A stretch of DNA of 64,000 bases from Epilithonimonas hispanica (GTDB lineage: Bacteria > Bacteroidota > Bacteroidia > Flavobacteriales > Weeksellaceae): the NCBI RefSeq assembly GCF_003385395.1, contig NZ_QNUG01000006.1, positions 1 through 64,000 on the forward strand, written 5' to 3'. This document shows, piece after piece, positions 25,513 through 33,503 of this stretch; the first letter of the stretch is position 1, and each line of letters opens with the position of its first letter. The translations under genes and the position numbers were made by a program. The notes under the pieces are model-generated. The model saw only the letters and a program-made list of their open reading frames with translations, did not search any database and was not told the origin of the DNA.

Positions 25513-25538
25513 AAAACCCCTGAAAAATCAGAGGTTTT
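25513..25538 (-). terminator. Terminator of the BON/SH3 operon
   Basis: Arms 25513-25523 and 25528-25538 pair over 11 bases with one mismatch/G:U and a 4-base loop. T-run follows on the minus strand. Confidence 0.75.
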
Positions 25539-25560
25539 CAATGTTATTAAAAGTTCAAAA

Positions 25561-25977
25561 TTAAGCTTTCAAATATCTTGCATAAGCATAACCTTCTTCA
25601 CCATCTTTGGTTTTAATTTTCCACCAATCGTCAGAGGATTGTTCTAACAAAGTTACGGTTTCGCCTTTGGCTGCTTTTCCAACAACAGCAGCTTCTGTAG
25701 AAGGTTCTTGTCTGATGTTGAGGTTAGATTGATCTGTTGCAACCGTTAAAGATGCACCAGCTGCCAATCCAGAAACCTGAACATCAATATTAATGTCGGT
25801 TGCCGTATATGAAGAATCAATTGCTCCTAAAGCATTCCAAACAGAATCTTTAGAAGCGCTATTGGTTGCTTTTCCCGTGATGTAAAGAACACCGTCTTGT
25901 TCTTGAACAGAAAGTTCTGAAAGCCCTGCTGACTGAGCTGCAGAAACTACACTTGCATATTTGTCTTGTAAACTCAT
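25561..25977 (-). CDS. BON-like plus SH3 domain protein
   Basis: This 138-aa protein has an N-terminal half like a BON/LysM-associated fold (GVLYITGKATNSASKDSVWNAL) and a C-terminal bacterial SH3 domain (about 75-138: SNLNIRQEPSTEAAVVGKA, DDWWKIKTKDGEEGYAYA). No signal peptide is seen, unlike its neighbour, so its compartment is unclear. It follows the BON lipoprotein gene by six bases, so the two are co-transcribed and probably act together at the envelope. Confidence 0.8.
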   Translation of the reverse strand: MSLQDKYASVVSAAQSAGLSELSVQEQDGVLYITGKATNSASKDSVWNALGAIDSSYTATDINIDVQVSGLAAGASLTVATDQSNLNIRQEPSTEAAVVGKAAKGETVTLLEQSSDDWWKIKTKDGEEGYAYARYLKA

Positions 25978-25983
25978 TTGTGA

Positions 25984-26463
25984 TTATTTTACAGTGATTT
26001 TGTTATCGTATTTACCAATCTTAAGCGCATCTACAGACTCTTTCACTTTTCTTGCATTAGCAGAAGTTGTAGAACCAGTCAATGTCAATGTGCCTGCAAC
26101 ATCTTCAGCTTTTACACCTGGGATATCTTTAAGAGCATCATTTACTTTTTGTAAAACTGCCGCGTCCACAGTGTTTACTTCGACAGGCGCTGCCACAGGA
26201 GCAACAGTTGCCATATCGTGAACGTCTTTCACGCCTTCTACTTTTTTAAGAGCTGCAATAGCTGCTTGTTTATCAGCTTCCGTTGCGAAAACTCCGCTTA
26301 GGTGAGCTTGTCCTTCTTTCACTTCCACAGTAGTTCCAGGATAAGCTGTGATTACTGTAGTTGCTTGTGAAGTCAGTTCCGCATCAGAAACTTTTTTCTT
26401 ACAAGAAACAGCTGTCATTGAAACCATCAAGGCAAGAGCAGCAATTTTGATTGTTTTTCTCAT
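25984..26463 (-). CDS. BON-domain lipoprotein
   Basis: This 159-aa lipoprotein has a lipobox (TAVSC, Cys21) and two BON-type repeats: one at about 30-88 (VEVKEGQAHLSGVFATEADKQ) and one at about 98-158 (AEDVAGTLTLTGSTTSANA). BON domains bind phospholipid membranes and stabilise the envelope under stress. It is the first gene of a two-gene operon with the SH3 protein downstream. Confidence 0.88.
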   Translation of the reverse strand: MRKTIKIAALALMVSMTAVSCKKKVSDAELTSQATTVITAYPGTTVEVKEGQAHLSGVFATEADKQAAIAALKKVEGVKDVHDMATVAPVAAPVEVNTVDAAVLQKVNDALKDIPGVKAEDVAGTLTLTGSTTSANARKVKESVDALKIGKYDNKITVK

Positions 26464-26763
26464 AGTATAAAATTATTTTTAATTGTGTTTTATTTATTAT
26501 TAAATCTTATGCCAAAGCAAAATGAATTGACTTTGGTTCTGTTTAAATTTTAAACTTTCGATTTAAGTAAAATTAAAAACTTTTTTGATGCGACAATGAG
26601 AATTACATAAAATTAACAGAGATTTATATATAGAAAGGTGTATTCTCACTTTCCCGAATGAAAATAAATGCGGAGAATGTTAAAAATGTGTCGGTTTTTG
26701 AAAAATCAATAAGAATATTGATGTAATAATTAGATAATGATAAGTTATTTTAGAAAAGATTAT

Positions 26764-27219
26764 TTATTCAGTTCCAAATAATTTTCCATTAAAGGTGTGA
26801 GTGCAACAATCACAGTATGGTTTCATATCTTTTGCTTGAAGTTTTGGATTTGTTAATTGTAGAATACCAATATTATCAACATATAAGCCAGAAAAATAAT
26901 AAGATTCACCAACTCGAATAAAATCTTTTTTGTCTTGTTCGGTTAACGCAACTTGCCAAAATATCGGCTCACTTTTATCTAATCTTGATTTTGCTTCACT
27001 AAAAACTTCATTCCAATCATAGCCAACTTTTGATAATAGAAATCTATAAAGAGGAGTGTAATCCAAACCACGTTCTTTTTTACCAGACATTTTTCCTTTA
27101 GTTAATTCTAAGGTTTCTTTTTTATGCCTTGCATCTTTAAAATCTCCACAAAAATTGTGATGAACATTAAAAGTGGTAGTATTAACTTTTCTAAATAATT
27201 TAGACTTCTCTTTATTCAT
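26764..27219 (-). CDS. Conserved protein with CDCCTH motif, unknown function
   Basis: This 151-aa soluble protein contains HHNFCGDFKDARHKKET, GLDYTPLYRFLLSKVGYDWNEV and a C-terminal PYCDCCTHTFNGKLFG, where clustered Cys and His could bind a metal. I do not recognise a named family. Its start lies two bases after the pncB stop, so it is co-transcribed with the nicotinate salvage enzyme. Confidence 0.7.
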   Translation of the reverse strand: MNKEKSKLFRKVNTTTFNVHHNFCGDFKDARHKKETLELTKGKMSGKKERGLDYTPLYRFLLSKVGYDWNEVFSEAKSRLDKSEPIFWQVALTEQDKKDFIRVGESYYFSGLYVDNIGILQLTNPKLQAKDMKPYCDCCTHTFNGKLFGTE

Positions 27220-27221
27220 AA

Positions 27222-28397
27222 TTACTTTATCCTCAAAAACTCTTTCGCCAACTCAATCATTTTCGGGTCACCAGTGTATTTCCCTTTTTCGTCAGATAAT
27301 TTCACAGTCGGAATCCATTCATTATTGATGCCTTTTACACTGATAAGTTTCATTACGATATTCATTGGTTTAAGACCAACATCATTCGTCAAATTAGTTC
27401 CAATTCCAAAAGAAATTCCGATTCTTCCTCTGCAATAATTGGTGATTTCTTCCACTTTTTCAAGATTCAAACCGTCGGAGAAAATAATATATTTGAATAA
27501 CGGATTGATACCTTGCTTTTGATAATGTGCAATCGTTTTATCAGCAAATTCTAAAGGGTCACCGCTGTCGTGACGAACGCCGTCAAACAACTTTGCAAAT
27601 TTCTTATCAAACTGCTGAAAAAAAACTTCGGTCGTATAAGTGTCAGAAAGAGCAACGCCTAAATCGCCACGGTAAACATCCACCCAATTTTCCAATGCAA
27701 TAGAATTCGCCATTTTGAAACCAAATTCCGCAGCGTGAAACATAAACCATTCGTGAGCGTGTGTTCCAATTGGTTTTACATTGTAAAGCATAGCCAAATG
27801 AACATTGGAAGTTCCCGTAAAAGTCGATTTTTTATCTTGAATTAAAGCGTCCATTACCAATCTATGAACTTTGTAAGAATGTCTTCTCCTAGTTCCAAAC
27901 TCAGCAAACGGAACTCCGAGTTCTGTAAGATGAACCGCTTTTTCAACGGTTTTATTAATGACTTCCTCGTTGGTTTGACGCTCCATATGATTCATCTCGT
28001 AATGAAGTTCGCTGATAAGAGATAGGAGAGGAACTTCCCAAAGAATGGTTCTGTACCAAAGACCTTCAACCGAAACTTTTAGTTCGTTTCCGTTTTGTTC
28101 GATTTTTACTTCAGAAGGGTCATAATGAAAACCTTCTAAAAAATCGAGATAGGGTAGAGCAAGATAAGGACAAGTGACTTTCAGATATTTTTTTTCGTCT
28201 TTGGTAAGTTTTAGTTCTGCCATTGCGTTGACAGACTTTCTGAGTTCTTCTGCAAAACCTTCCGGAAATTGATGTTTCCCACGGTTGATGAATTCGTATC
28301 TTACAATTTCGTTCGTGAATAATTTCACGACTGCATTTTGCATTGTGATTTTGTAGAAGTCATTATCCAGAATAGAATTGAGCCTTACCTCGCGCAT
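27222..28397 (-). CDS. pncB: Nicotinate phosphoribosyltransferase
   Basis: This 391-aa enzyme joins nicotinate to PRPP in NAD salvage. The family landmarks are clear: DNDFYKITMQ at the N-terminus, GTRRRHSYKVH, GTSNVHLA, GTHAHEW, the phosphate-binding VRHDSGDP and GIGTNLTND near the C-terminus. The His of the GTHAHEW loop is present. Transcribed from TAGATTTG (28421-28414), divergent from the small membrane gene at 28638. Confidence 0.95.
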   Translation of the reverse strand: MREVRLNSILDNDFYKITMQNAVVKLFTNEIVRYEFINRGKHQFPEGFAEELRKSVNAMAELKLTKDEKKYLKVTCPYLALPYLDFLEGFHYDPSEVKIEQNGNELKVSVEGLWYRTILWEVPLLSLISELHYEMNHMERQTNEEVINKTVEKAVHLTELGVPFAEFGTRRRHSYKVHRLVMDALIQDKKSTFTGTSNVHLAMLYNVKPIGTHAHEWFMFHAAEFGFKMANSIALENWVDVYRGDLGVALSDTYTTEVFFQQFDKKFAKLFDGVRHDSGDPLEFADKTIAHYQKQGINPLFKYIIFSDGLNLEKVEEITNYCRGRIGISFGIGTNLTNDVGLKPMNIVMKLISVKGINNEWIPTVKLSDEKGKYTGDPKMIELAKEFLRIK

Positions 28398-28413
28398 AAA
28401 AATATCATTTACA

Positions 28414-28421
28414 CAAATCTA
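28414..28421 (-). promoter_or_regulatory. -7 promoter element of pncB
   Basis: TAGATTTG on the minus strand, 16 bases before the pncB ATG. Confidence 0.55.
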
Positions 28422-28482
28422 AGGAATTTTGTTGAGGAGAGTTTTGATTCTGATTGATTTTAATCATTAAAAACTTTAACAG

Positions 28483-28534
28483 CAAAAGTTCAAAAAAGGA
28501 AAATGCATTAAACATCATCTTTTTTGAACTTTTG
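28483..28534. repeat. Perfect 16-bp inverted repeat between divergent promoters
   Basis: CAAAAGTTCAAAAAAG (28483-28498) and its exact complement (28519-28534) surround a 20-base loop. It sits between the pncB and 28638 promoters and could be a hairpin or a repeat remnant. Confidence 0.7.
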
Positions 28535-28568
28535 ATCAACCAAAAAAGAACAAATGGCTTTTGTGACT

Positions 28569-28598
28569 TTTGTGGTTTTGGAGCAAACTCTAGATTTG
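28569..28598 (+). promoter_or_regulatory. Promoter deciding the start of the 28638 gene
   Basis: TTTG (28569-28572), 18 bases, TAGATTTG (28591-28598). It lies inside the longest open frame from 28554, so that frame's first codon would not be transcribed; ATG 28638 is therefore the real start. Confidence 0.7.
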
Positions 28599-28637
28599 TA
28601 TAAATTACAATTCTTACTTTTGTCAAAATTTTTTGAA

Positions 28638-28970
28638 ATGGTAAAAGCGCTGATGTATTTTGTAGTAGGAACTTTAATTAGTTTTTTCCTGAGACGTTTT
28701 ACAGGAGAGCAGGCAGATTTTTGGGTAGAGCTTTATGTGGCTGCTGCGTTTGGGATTGGCTGGGGATTGGCTTATTTCGTTGACCATCCGGAATGGTCTT
28801 TGCCAAAGAAAATGGGAATTTCCTTGATTGGAATTGTTTTCTTGGTTGCTGTTGGGTTAATCTTCTTTGATTTCGAAACTGCAGTTCCGTCTATTATTAA
28901 GTTCTCTACAGTTTTCGTAGCTTATTATATGATTGCAAGCTTCCGAGAAAGCAAATCGTTGAGGTATTAA
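28638..28970 (+). CDS. Small integral membrane protein, unknown function
   Basis: This 110-aa protein has about three or four hydrophobic helices (MVKALMYFVVGTLISFF; VELYVAAAFGIGWGLAYFV; MGISLIGIVFLVAVGLIFF; FSTVFVAYYMIAS). No named domain is recognised. The open frame extends upstream to 28554, but a consensus promoter at 28569-28598 places the start at 28638. A terminator shared with the convergent DUF3667 gene follows. Confidence 0.75.
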   Translation: MVKALMYFVVGTLISFFLRRFTGEQADFWVELYVAAAFGIGWGLAYFVDHPEWSLPKKMGISLIGIVFLVAVGLIFFDFETAVPSIIKFSTVFVAYYMIASFRESKSLRY

Positions 28971-29027
28971 AATTATTTTTCACTCTTTAGGGTTGGGGTA
29001 AAGAAAATGATTTAGAGATATAATTTA

Positions 29028-29057
29028 AAAGCCAGATTTCGAAAGAAGTCCGGCTTT
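29028..29057. terminator. Bidirectional terminator
   Basis: AAAGCCAGATTTC (29028-29040) pairs through G:U with GAAGTCCGGCTTT (29045-29057). It lies between the convergent genes at 28638 and 29065. Confidence 0.75.
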
Positions 29058-29064
29058 TTATTTT

Positions 29065-30162
29065 TTAATGAATCATCAGGAAGCTTACAGTTCCAAGTCC
29101 AATAACCAAAAACATAAATGCAAAGAAGTTGAACATAAACAGAATGCTACCAATAATGAAACTGATGACGCCGTGCGTGTGATAAACTTTGTAGTGAGCT
29201 ATGAAGAAATAAATTATACTATAGAAAAATACAACATTCATCAGTAAGTAAATAATTACACTGATTGAAGTAGGTGTGACATTTGATAATTTATATAAAA
29301 AAGAAAATAATAAAATGGTCAGCAATAAGAAACTGAAATAATGCAGTGTGAAAATCCCGTGGTCAAAATACCACCATTTTTTCTTGTTATGGAAAATCCA
29401 CAGGAAAAATGCAAAAATCGGTAAGTAGATGAAAAGTGCTTTCGGGAGATTATGAAATGATGTTTCTGTTAGTTTTTTCACAATTTCTCCTTTTGTCACG
29501 CCTTTTTCTTTTAGTTCAAAAAATTTATGAGCAACAGGAACATTGATGAAATCGTAAAACGAAGGATTTTTCACTTTTCCAGAATCATATGATTTTCTAT
29601 TTGTGTAACCATTAAATTCGAAATCATCATCCAGTTTTTTACTCATATCAAAGCTATTTTTTAAGTCATCAATTTGCGCGGAATCTTTTAATATGGCATT
29701 CACTTTATTGATGGCCACAGAATCTTTACCACGAAAAGAACCTTCAGCCTTGATGCTGTCCAGCATTTTACGGGCATCTTCAACTTGATTGGCTTTGTAT
29801 TGCTTTTCAGTCTGCGATTCTTTTTCACCTTCGAAATTAATATTGAAAGGTGGAAATACAGCAAACAGGAAAAATGTAATAAAACTGATGAAAATGTAAA
29901 GCTTAACCGGTGGAACAAATTTTTGTCTTTTACCTTCCAGATAAGTATTGGTTAATTTACCGGGTTTGAAAAGAAGATTTTTGAGAGTTCCCCAAAATTG
30001 CCCGTCATAATGGGTGAAGTCTTCTACAAAATGAGTGAACAAATAATGGAAAGGTTGTCTGGTTTCAATGTTTTGTTGGCCGCAATGTGGGCAATAATGT
30101 TCCTCAACAATGTGTCCGCAATTAAGGCAATCTTTTTCTTCTCTCAGTTTTCCGTGGCTCAT
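29065..30162 (-). CDS. DUF3667 membrane protein with zinc-ribbon N-terminus
   Basis: This 365-aa protein starts with a zinc-ribbon-like CLNCGHIVEEHYCPHCGQ (12-29), followed by the DUF3667 motif FTHYDGQFWGTLKNLLFKPG, one hydrophobic segment (about 88-105), a charged soluble middle (105-215) and four to five C-terminal helices. The family is widespread in Bacteroidota; function unknown. It faces away from the rplM operon and is probably monocistronic. Confidence 0.88.
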   Translation of the reverse strand: MSHGKLREEKDCLNCGHIVEEHYCPHCGQQNIETRQPFHYLFTHFVEDFTHYDGQFWGTLKNLLFKPGKLTNTYLEGKRQKFVPPVKLYIFISFITFFLFAVFPPFNINFEGEKESQTEKQYKANQVEDARKMLDSIKAEGSFRGKDSVAINKVNAILKDSAQIDDLKNSFDMSKKLDDDFEFNGYTNRKSYDSGKVKNPSFYDFINVPVAHKFFELKEKGVTKGEIVKKLTETSFHNLPKALFIYLPIFAFFLWIFHNKKKWWYFDHGIFTLHYFSFLLLTILLFSFLYKLSNVTPTSISVIIYLLMNVVFFYSIIYFFIAHYKVYHTHGVISFIIGSILFMFNFFAFMFLVIGLGTVSFLMIH

Positions 30163-30326
30163 TTTATAGAATTTTCCTCAAAAATATAAAAATCCCGAAT
30201 TATAAATAAAGTCTATTTTGACAAATTTCAGAAAGTTTTTAGTCCATTAATGATTGGTTAACGTATTAATTTTTAGAAAATTAAAATATTTTTCTGAGGA
30301 AAATTTTTCATCCGAGAAAAAATTCA

Positions 30327-30334
30327 TACCTTTG
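30327..30334 (+). promoter_or_regulatory. -7 promoter element of rplM-rpsI
   Basis: TACCTTTG fits TAnnTTTG and lies 45 bases before the GTG start. The region at the -33 distance is only T-rich. Confidence 0.6.
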
Positions 30335-30338
30335 CACA

Positions 30339-30377
30339 CCCTTTGAGGGAAAATTATGTTTAATCGTAAACGATAAA
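30339..30377 (+). promoter_or_regulatory. Structured leader of rplM, possible autoregulatory element
   Basis: Two hairpins occupy the 5' UTR: CCCT/AGGG around TTG (30339-30349), and TTTAATCG/CGATAAA around TAAA (30359-30377), the latter ending three bases before the GTG start. Ribosomal-protein operons often carry such protein-binding leaders. Confidence 0.4.
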
Positions 30378-30379
30378 TT

Positions 30380-30835
30380 GTGAATACATTAAGTTACAAA
30401 ACAGTATCGGCAAACAAGGCTACAGCAAATAAAGAATGGGTTGTTGTAGATGCTGCTGAGCAACCGTTGGGAAGACTAGCTTCTACCGTTGCAAAGATTT
30501 TGAGAGGTAAGCACAAAACGAATTACACGCCACACGTAGATTGTGGAGACAACGTAATCGTTTTGAACGCTGGGAAAGTTACACTTTCCGGAAACAAGTG
30601 GGCAGACAAAACTTACATCTGGCACACTGGATATCCAGGTGGACAGAAGTTTATGACTGCTGAGGAGCTTAAGAAAAAAGATGCTCTTAAAGTATTGGAA
30701 AAATCTGTTAAAGGAATGCTTCCTAAAACAAGATTAGGTTCTGCTTTATTCAAAAACCTTTATCTATATGAAGGAACTGAGCACAAACACGAAGCGCAGC
30801 AGCCAAAAGTAATCAATGTTAACGAATTCAAATAA
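30380..30835 (+). CDS. rplM: 50S ribosomal protein L13
   Basis: This 151-aa protein has all L13 landmarks: [44 protein letters not shown] and MLPKTRLG. It starts at GTG 30380, since no ATG lies in frame at a suitable place. It binds 23S rRNA and precedes rpsI by five bases, the universal pairing. Confidence 0.97.
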   Translation: MNTLSYKTVSANKATANKEWVVVDAAEQPLGRLASTVAKILRGKHKTNYTPHVDCGDNVIVLNAGKVTLSGNKWADKTYIWHTGYPGGQKFMTAEELKKKDALKVLEKSVKGMLPKTRLGSALFKNLYLYEGTEHKHEAQQPKVINVNEFK

Positions 30836-30840
30836 TTGAT

Positions 30841-31227
30841 ATGTCTATAGTACACAAAATCGGAAGAAGAAAAACTTCTGTTGCAAGAGTTTATGTGAAG
30901 CCAGGAACTGGTAATATCACTATAAACGGTAAAGATGCTAAAACTTATTTCTGTACGGATGTTTTGGTTTATAAAGTGAATCAACCATTTTTATTAACAG
31001 AAACTCTAGGTCAATATGACTTAACTGTTAATGTTTTTGGAGGAGGGATTACTGGTCAGGCAGAAGCTATCAGACTAGGTGTTTCTAGAGCACTATGCGA
31101 AATCAACGAAGAATTCAGATTGGCTCTTAAGCCTCATGGATTGTTGACTAGAGATGCAAGAATGGTAGAGAGAAAGAAACCAGGTCAGAAAAAAGCGAGA
31201 AAGAGATTCCAATTCTCAAAACGTTAA
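30841..31227 (+). CDS. rpsI: 30S ribosomal protein S9
   Basis: This 128-aa protein shows the S9 signature [19 protein letters not shown] and the basic C-terminal tail ([10 protein letters not shown]) that reaches the P-site tRNA. Co-transcribed with rplM. About 185 bases then separate it from rpsB. Confidence 0.97.
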   Translation: MSIVHKIGRRKTSVARVYVKPGTGNITINGKDAKTYFCTDVLVYKVNQPFLLTETLGQYDLTVNVFGGGITGQAEAIRLGVSRALCEINEEFRLALKPHGLLTRDARMVERKKPGQKKARKRFQFSKR

Positions 31228-31342
31228 TTTTTTTCAGACATCGGATTGCAGATATTGGATTTCAGACTTTTTTTGGTCAATTATCTTTTATCTAAAATCT
31301 ATTAATCTAAATTAAAATATTGCCCGTTACGTTTAGCATCCA

Positions 31343-31369
31343 AACTTTACTCCCATCTAAAGTAAAGTT
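31343..31369 (+). promoter_or_regulatory. Hairpin in the rpsB leader
   Basis: AACTTTAC (31343-31350) pairs perfectly with GTAAAGTT (31362-31369), 44 bases before the rpsB start. E. coli S2 represses its own mRNA through its leader, so a similar role is possible here. Confidence 0.4.
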
Positions 31370-31412
31370 GATTGCGGAAAAGCGGAAAGTAAACTAACAA
31401 AAACAAGAAAAC

Positions 31413-32174
31413 ATGGCAAAAGCAAATGTAAAAGACCTTTTAGAGGCTGGCGTACACTTCGGTCACATGACTCGTAAGTGGAATCCAAATATGGCTCCAT
31501 ACATTTTCATGGAGAAAAACGGTATTCACATCGTAGATTTACATAAAACAGCTGTTAAATTGGACGAAGCTTGTACGGCTTTGGAAAAATTAACTTCTGC
31601 TGGTAAAAAAGTTCTTTTCGTAGCTACTAAGAAGCAAGCGAAAGAAGTAGTAGCAAAACACGCTGCTGAACTTAACATGCCTTACATCACAGAAAGATGG
31701 CCAGGTGGTATGCTTACAAACTTTGTAACTATCAGAAAAGCAGTTAAGAAAATGAACTCTATCGATAAAATGAAGAAAGATGGTACTTTCGAAACTTTAT
31801 CTAAAAAAGAAAGACTTCAAGTTGATCGTCAAAGAGCTAATCTTGAGAAAAACTTAGGTTCTATCTCTGACATGGTTCGTCTTCCTTCAGCTATTTTCGT
31901 AGTTGACATCATGAGAGAGCACATCGCAGTAACCGAAGCAAAAAAATTGGGTATACCAGTTTTCGGTATCGTAGATACTAACTCAGATCCAAGAAAAGTG
32001 GATTTCGTAATCCCAGGAAATGATGATGCTTCTAAATCTATTGATATGTTGTTGAGCGTAGTTTCAGCTTCTATCAAAGAAGGTTTGTCTCAAAGAAAAG
32101 CAGATAAAGAAAAATCTAAAGAAGAAGGCGAAAAAGTTTCTGCAGAAGCAGATGCTGATTTCGATGCTGAATAA
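31413..32174 (+). CDS. rpsB: 30S ribosomal protein S2
   Basis: This 253-aa protein has the S2 signatures LLEAGVHFGHMTRKWNPNM, ERWPGGMLTN and GIVDTNSDP. The C-terminus carries an acidic/lysine-rich extension usual in this phylum. tsf, the usual neighbour, does not follow: a terminator and a long repeat lie downstream instead. Confidence 0.97.
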   Translation: MAKANVKDLLEAGVHFGHMTRKWNPNMAPYIFMEKNGIHIVDLHKTAVKLDEACTALEKLTSAGKKVLFVATKKQAKEVVAKHAAELNMPYITERWPGGMLTNFVTIRKAVKKMNSIDKMKKDGTFETLSKKERLQVDRQRANLEKNLGSISDMVRLPSAIFVVDIMREHIAVTEAKKLGIPVFGIVDTNSDPRKVDFVIPGNDDASKSIDMLLSVVSASIKEGLSQRKADKEKSKEEGEKVSAEADADFDAE

Positions 32175-32197
32175 TCAATAGATTTTCTATAAAATAA

Positions 32198-32228
32198 AAG
32201 CGGTTCAATTATTTGAATCGCTTTTTTT
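32198..32228 (+). terminator. Terminator of rpsB
   Basis: AAGCGGTTCA (32198-32207) pairs with TGAATCGCTT (32214-32223) and is followed by a T-run. One G:U pair. Confidence 0.82.
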
Positions 32229-32231
32229 ATG

Positions 32232-32352
32232 AATTATTTGGGCGCCTTTATCCGCCTTCCGCTCCCAATCTTTTTTGCAGGAAGATTTCAGATTAAATAG
32301 AACTCGCAGTACAAGCAAAAAAGGATTTCTGCTCAAGTCGGGGCGCAGATTC
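32232..32352. repeat. Long hairpin repeat (GGGCGCC...GGGGCGC), copy 1
   Basis: Left part TTTGGGCGCCTTTATCCG and right part CAAAAAAGGATTTCTGCTC, then GTCGGGGCGCAG. The arms pair, with GCGCC (32242-32246) opposite GGCGC (32342-32346). It aligns with 51271-51365 in the same orientation and with 47217-47300 and 20541-20660 as relatives. Confidence 0.8.
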
Positions 32353-32382
32353 GGCTTCCAATCAACATCTGTCAATCAATAG

Positions 32383-32427
32383 AAATAAAAAACCTTTCAA
32401 AGTTTCAAACTCTGAAAGGTTTTATTT
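32383..32427 (-). terminator. Terminator of accA
   Basis: AAAACCTTTCA (32389-32399) and TGAAAGGTTTT (32413-32423) form an 11-bp stem with a 13-base loop; A/T flanks suit the minus strand, ahead of the convergent repeat. Confidence 0.78.
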
Positions 32428-32448
32428 TATATAATCAAAGAAAAATAA

Positions 32449-33405
32449 TTACCCTTTGAATTCTCCCATCGCAATGAATTTCTCTTGACGGTCATTTACC
32501 AATTTCTCAGCAGGTTCTTTTGAAAGTGTTTTGATGTCTTTTAATAAAACCTTTTTCACATTTTCAAAAGTTGCTTTAAGATCATAATGAGCACCTCCAA
32601 GCGGTTCTGGTATGATAGCGTCAATCAATTTTTGTTTCAGCATATCTTCTGCTGTTAGTTTCATTGTGGTTGCTGCAGTTTCTTTGTATTCCCAGCTTCT
32701 CCAAAGGATTGCGGAACAGTTTTCTGGTGAGATAACAGAATACCAAGTATTCTCCATCATATAAACCTTATTTCCAACGCCAATTCCTAATGCACCACCA
32801 CTTGCACCTTCTCCAATAATAATTGTGATAATTGGTGTTTTAAGAGAACACATTTCAAAGATATTTCTGGCAATCGCTTCACCTTGTCCACGTTCCTCAG
32901 CTTCAAGACCAGGATAAGCTCCAGGTGTGTCAACCAATGTGACCACAGGAATCCCGAATTTCTCAGCCAATTTCATCAATCTAAGCGCTTTTCTATAGCC
33001 TTCCGGATTAGACATTCCAAAACGTCTGTGTTGACGTTCTTTGGTAGTTCTACCTTTCTGAGTTCCAATAATCATTACGGTATTTCCACTGATACTGGCA
33101 ATTCCGCCAACCATTGCAGGATCGTCACCAAAGTTTCTATCACCGTGAAGTTCTACAAAACTTCCTGCATCCGCCAAACCATTGATATAATCAAGTGTGT
33201 AAGGTCTGTCCGGATGTCTGGAAAGCTGAACTTTTTGCCAAGGTGTAAGATTTCCGTATATTTTTTTCTTAGTTTCCTCTATTTTAGTCTTGATCTTTTT
33301 GCAGGATTCATCTACGTCAATTCCGCTTTCTGTACCTAGTTGTACACATTTTTCGTACTGCTCGATCAGTTCTTTTACAGGTTGTTCAAATTCTAAATAC
33401 TCCAT
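32449..33405 (-). CDS. accA: Acetyl-CoA carboxylase carboxyltransferase subunit alpha
   Basis: This 318-aa enzyme subunit transfers the carboxyl group from biotin to acetyl-CoA, the first step of fatty-acid synthesis. The motifs [25 protein letters not shown] and [15 protein letters not shown] form the CoA/carboxyl site. It stands apart from accB-accC (44.5-45.0 kb). A -7 element TAATTTTG is at 33435-33428. Confidence 0.96.
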   Translation of the reverse strand: MEYLEFEQPVKELIEQYEKCVQLGTESGIDVDESCKKIKTKIEETKKKIYGNLTPWQKVQLSRHPDRPYTLDYINGLADAGSFVELHGDRNFGDDPAMVGGIASISGNTVMIIGTQKGRTTKERQHRRFGMSNPEGYRKALRLMKLAEKFGIPVVTLVDTPGAYPGLEAEERGQGEAIARNIFEMCSLKTPIITIIIGEGASGGALGIGVGNKVYMMENTWYSVISPENCSAILWRSWEYKETAATTMKLTAEDMLKQKLIDAIIPEPLGGAHYDLKATFENVKKVLLKDIKTLSKEPAEKLVNDRQEKFIAMGEFKG

Positions 33406-33427
33406 ATTTTGTTTGGATTAAACCGTT

Positions 33428-33435
33428 CAAAATTA
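33428..33435 (-). promoter_or_regulatory. -7 promoter element of accA
   Basis: TAATTTTG on the minus strand, 22 bases before the accA start codon. Confidence 0.5.
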
Positions 33436-33473
33436 ATCTATTTTTTTTAAATGGATTTCTAATATTAATAAAA

Positions 33474-33497
33474 GTCTTCGAGAGCCTCAGACTGACA
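33474..33497 (-). repeat. 24-bp dispersed repeat, inverted copy
   Basis: The complement of this stretch is identical over 24 bases to 16204-16227. It lies between accA and gltX. Confidence 0.85.
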
Positions 33498-33503
33498 AAT
33501 TAA

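Noticed and set aside
28405-28626. 73-codon minus-strand frame before pncB
   Set aside because: It covers the pncB promoter and the inverted repeat; no protein-like composition.
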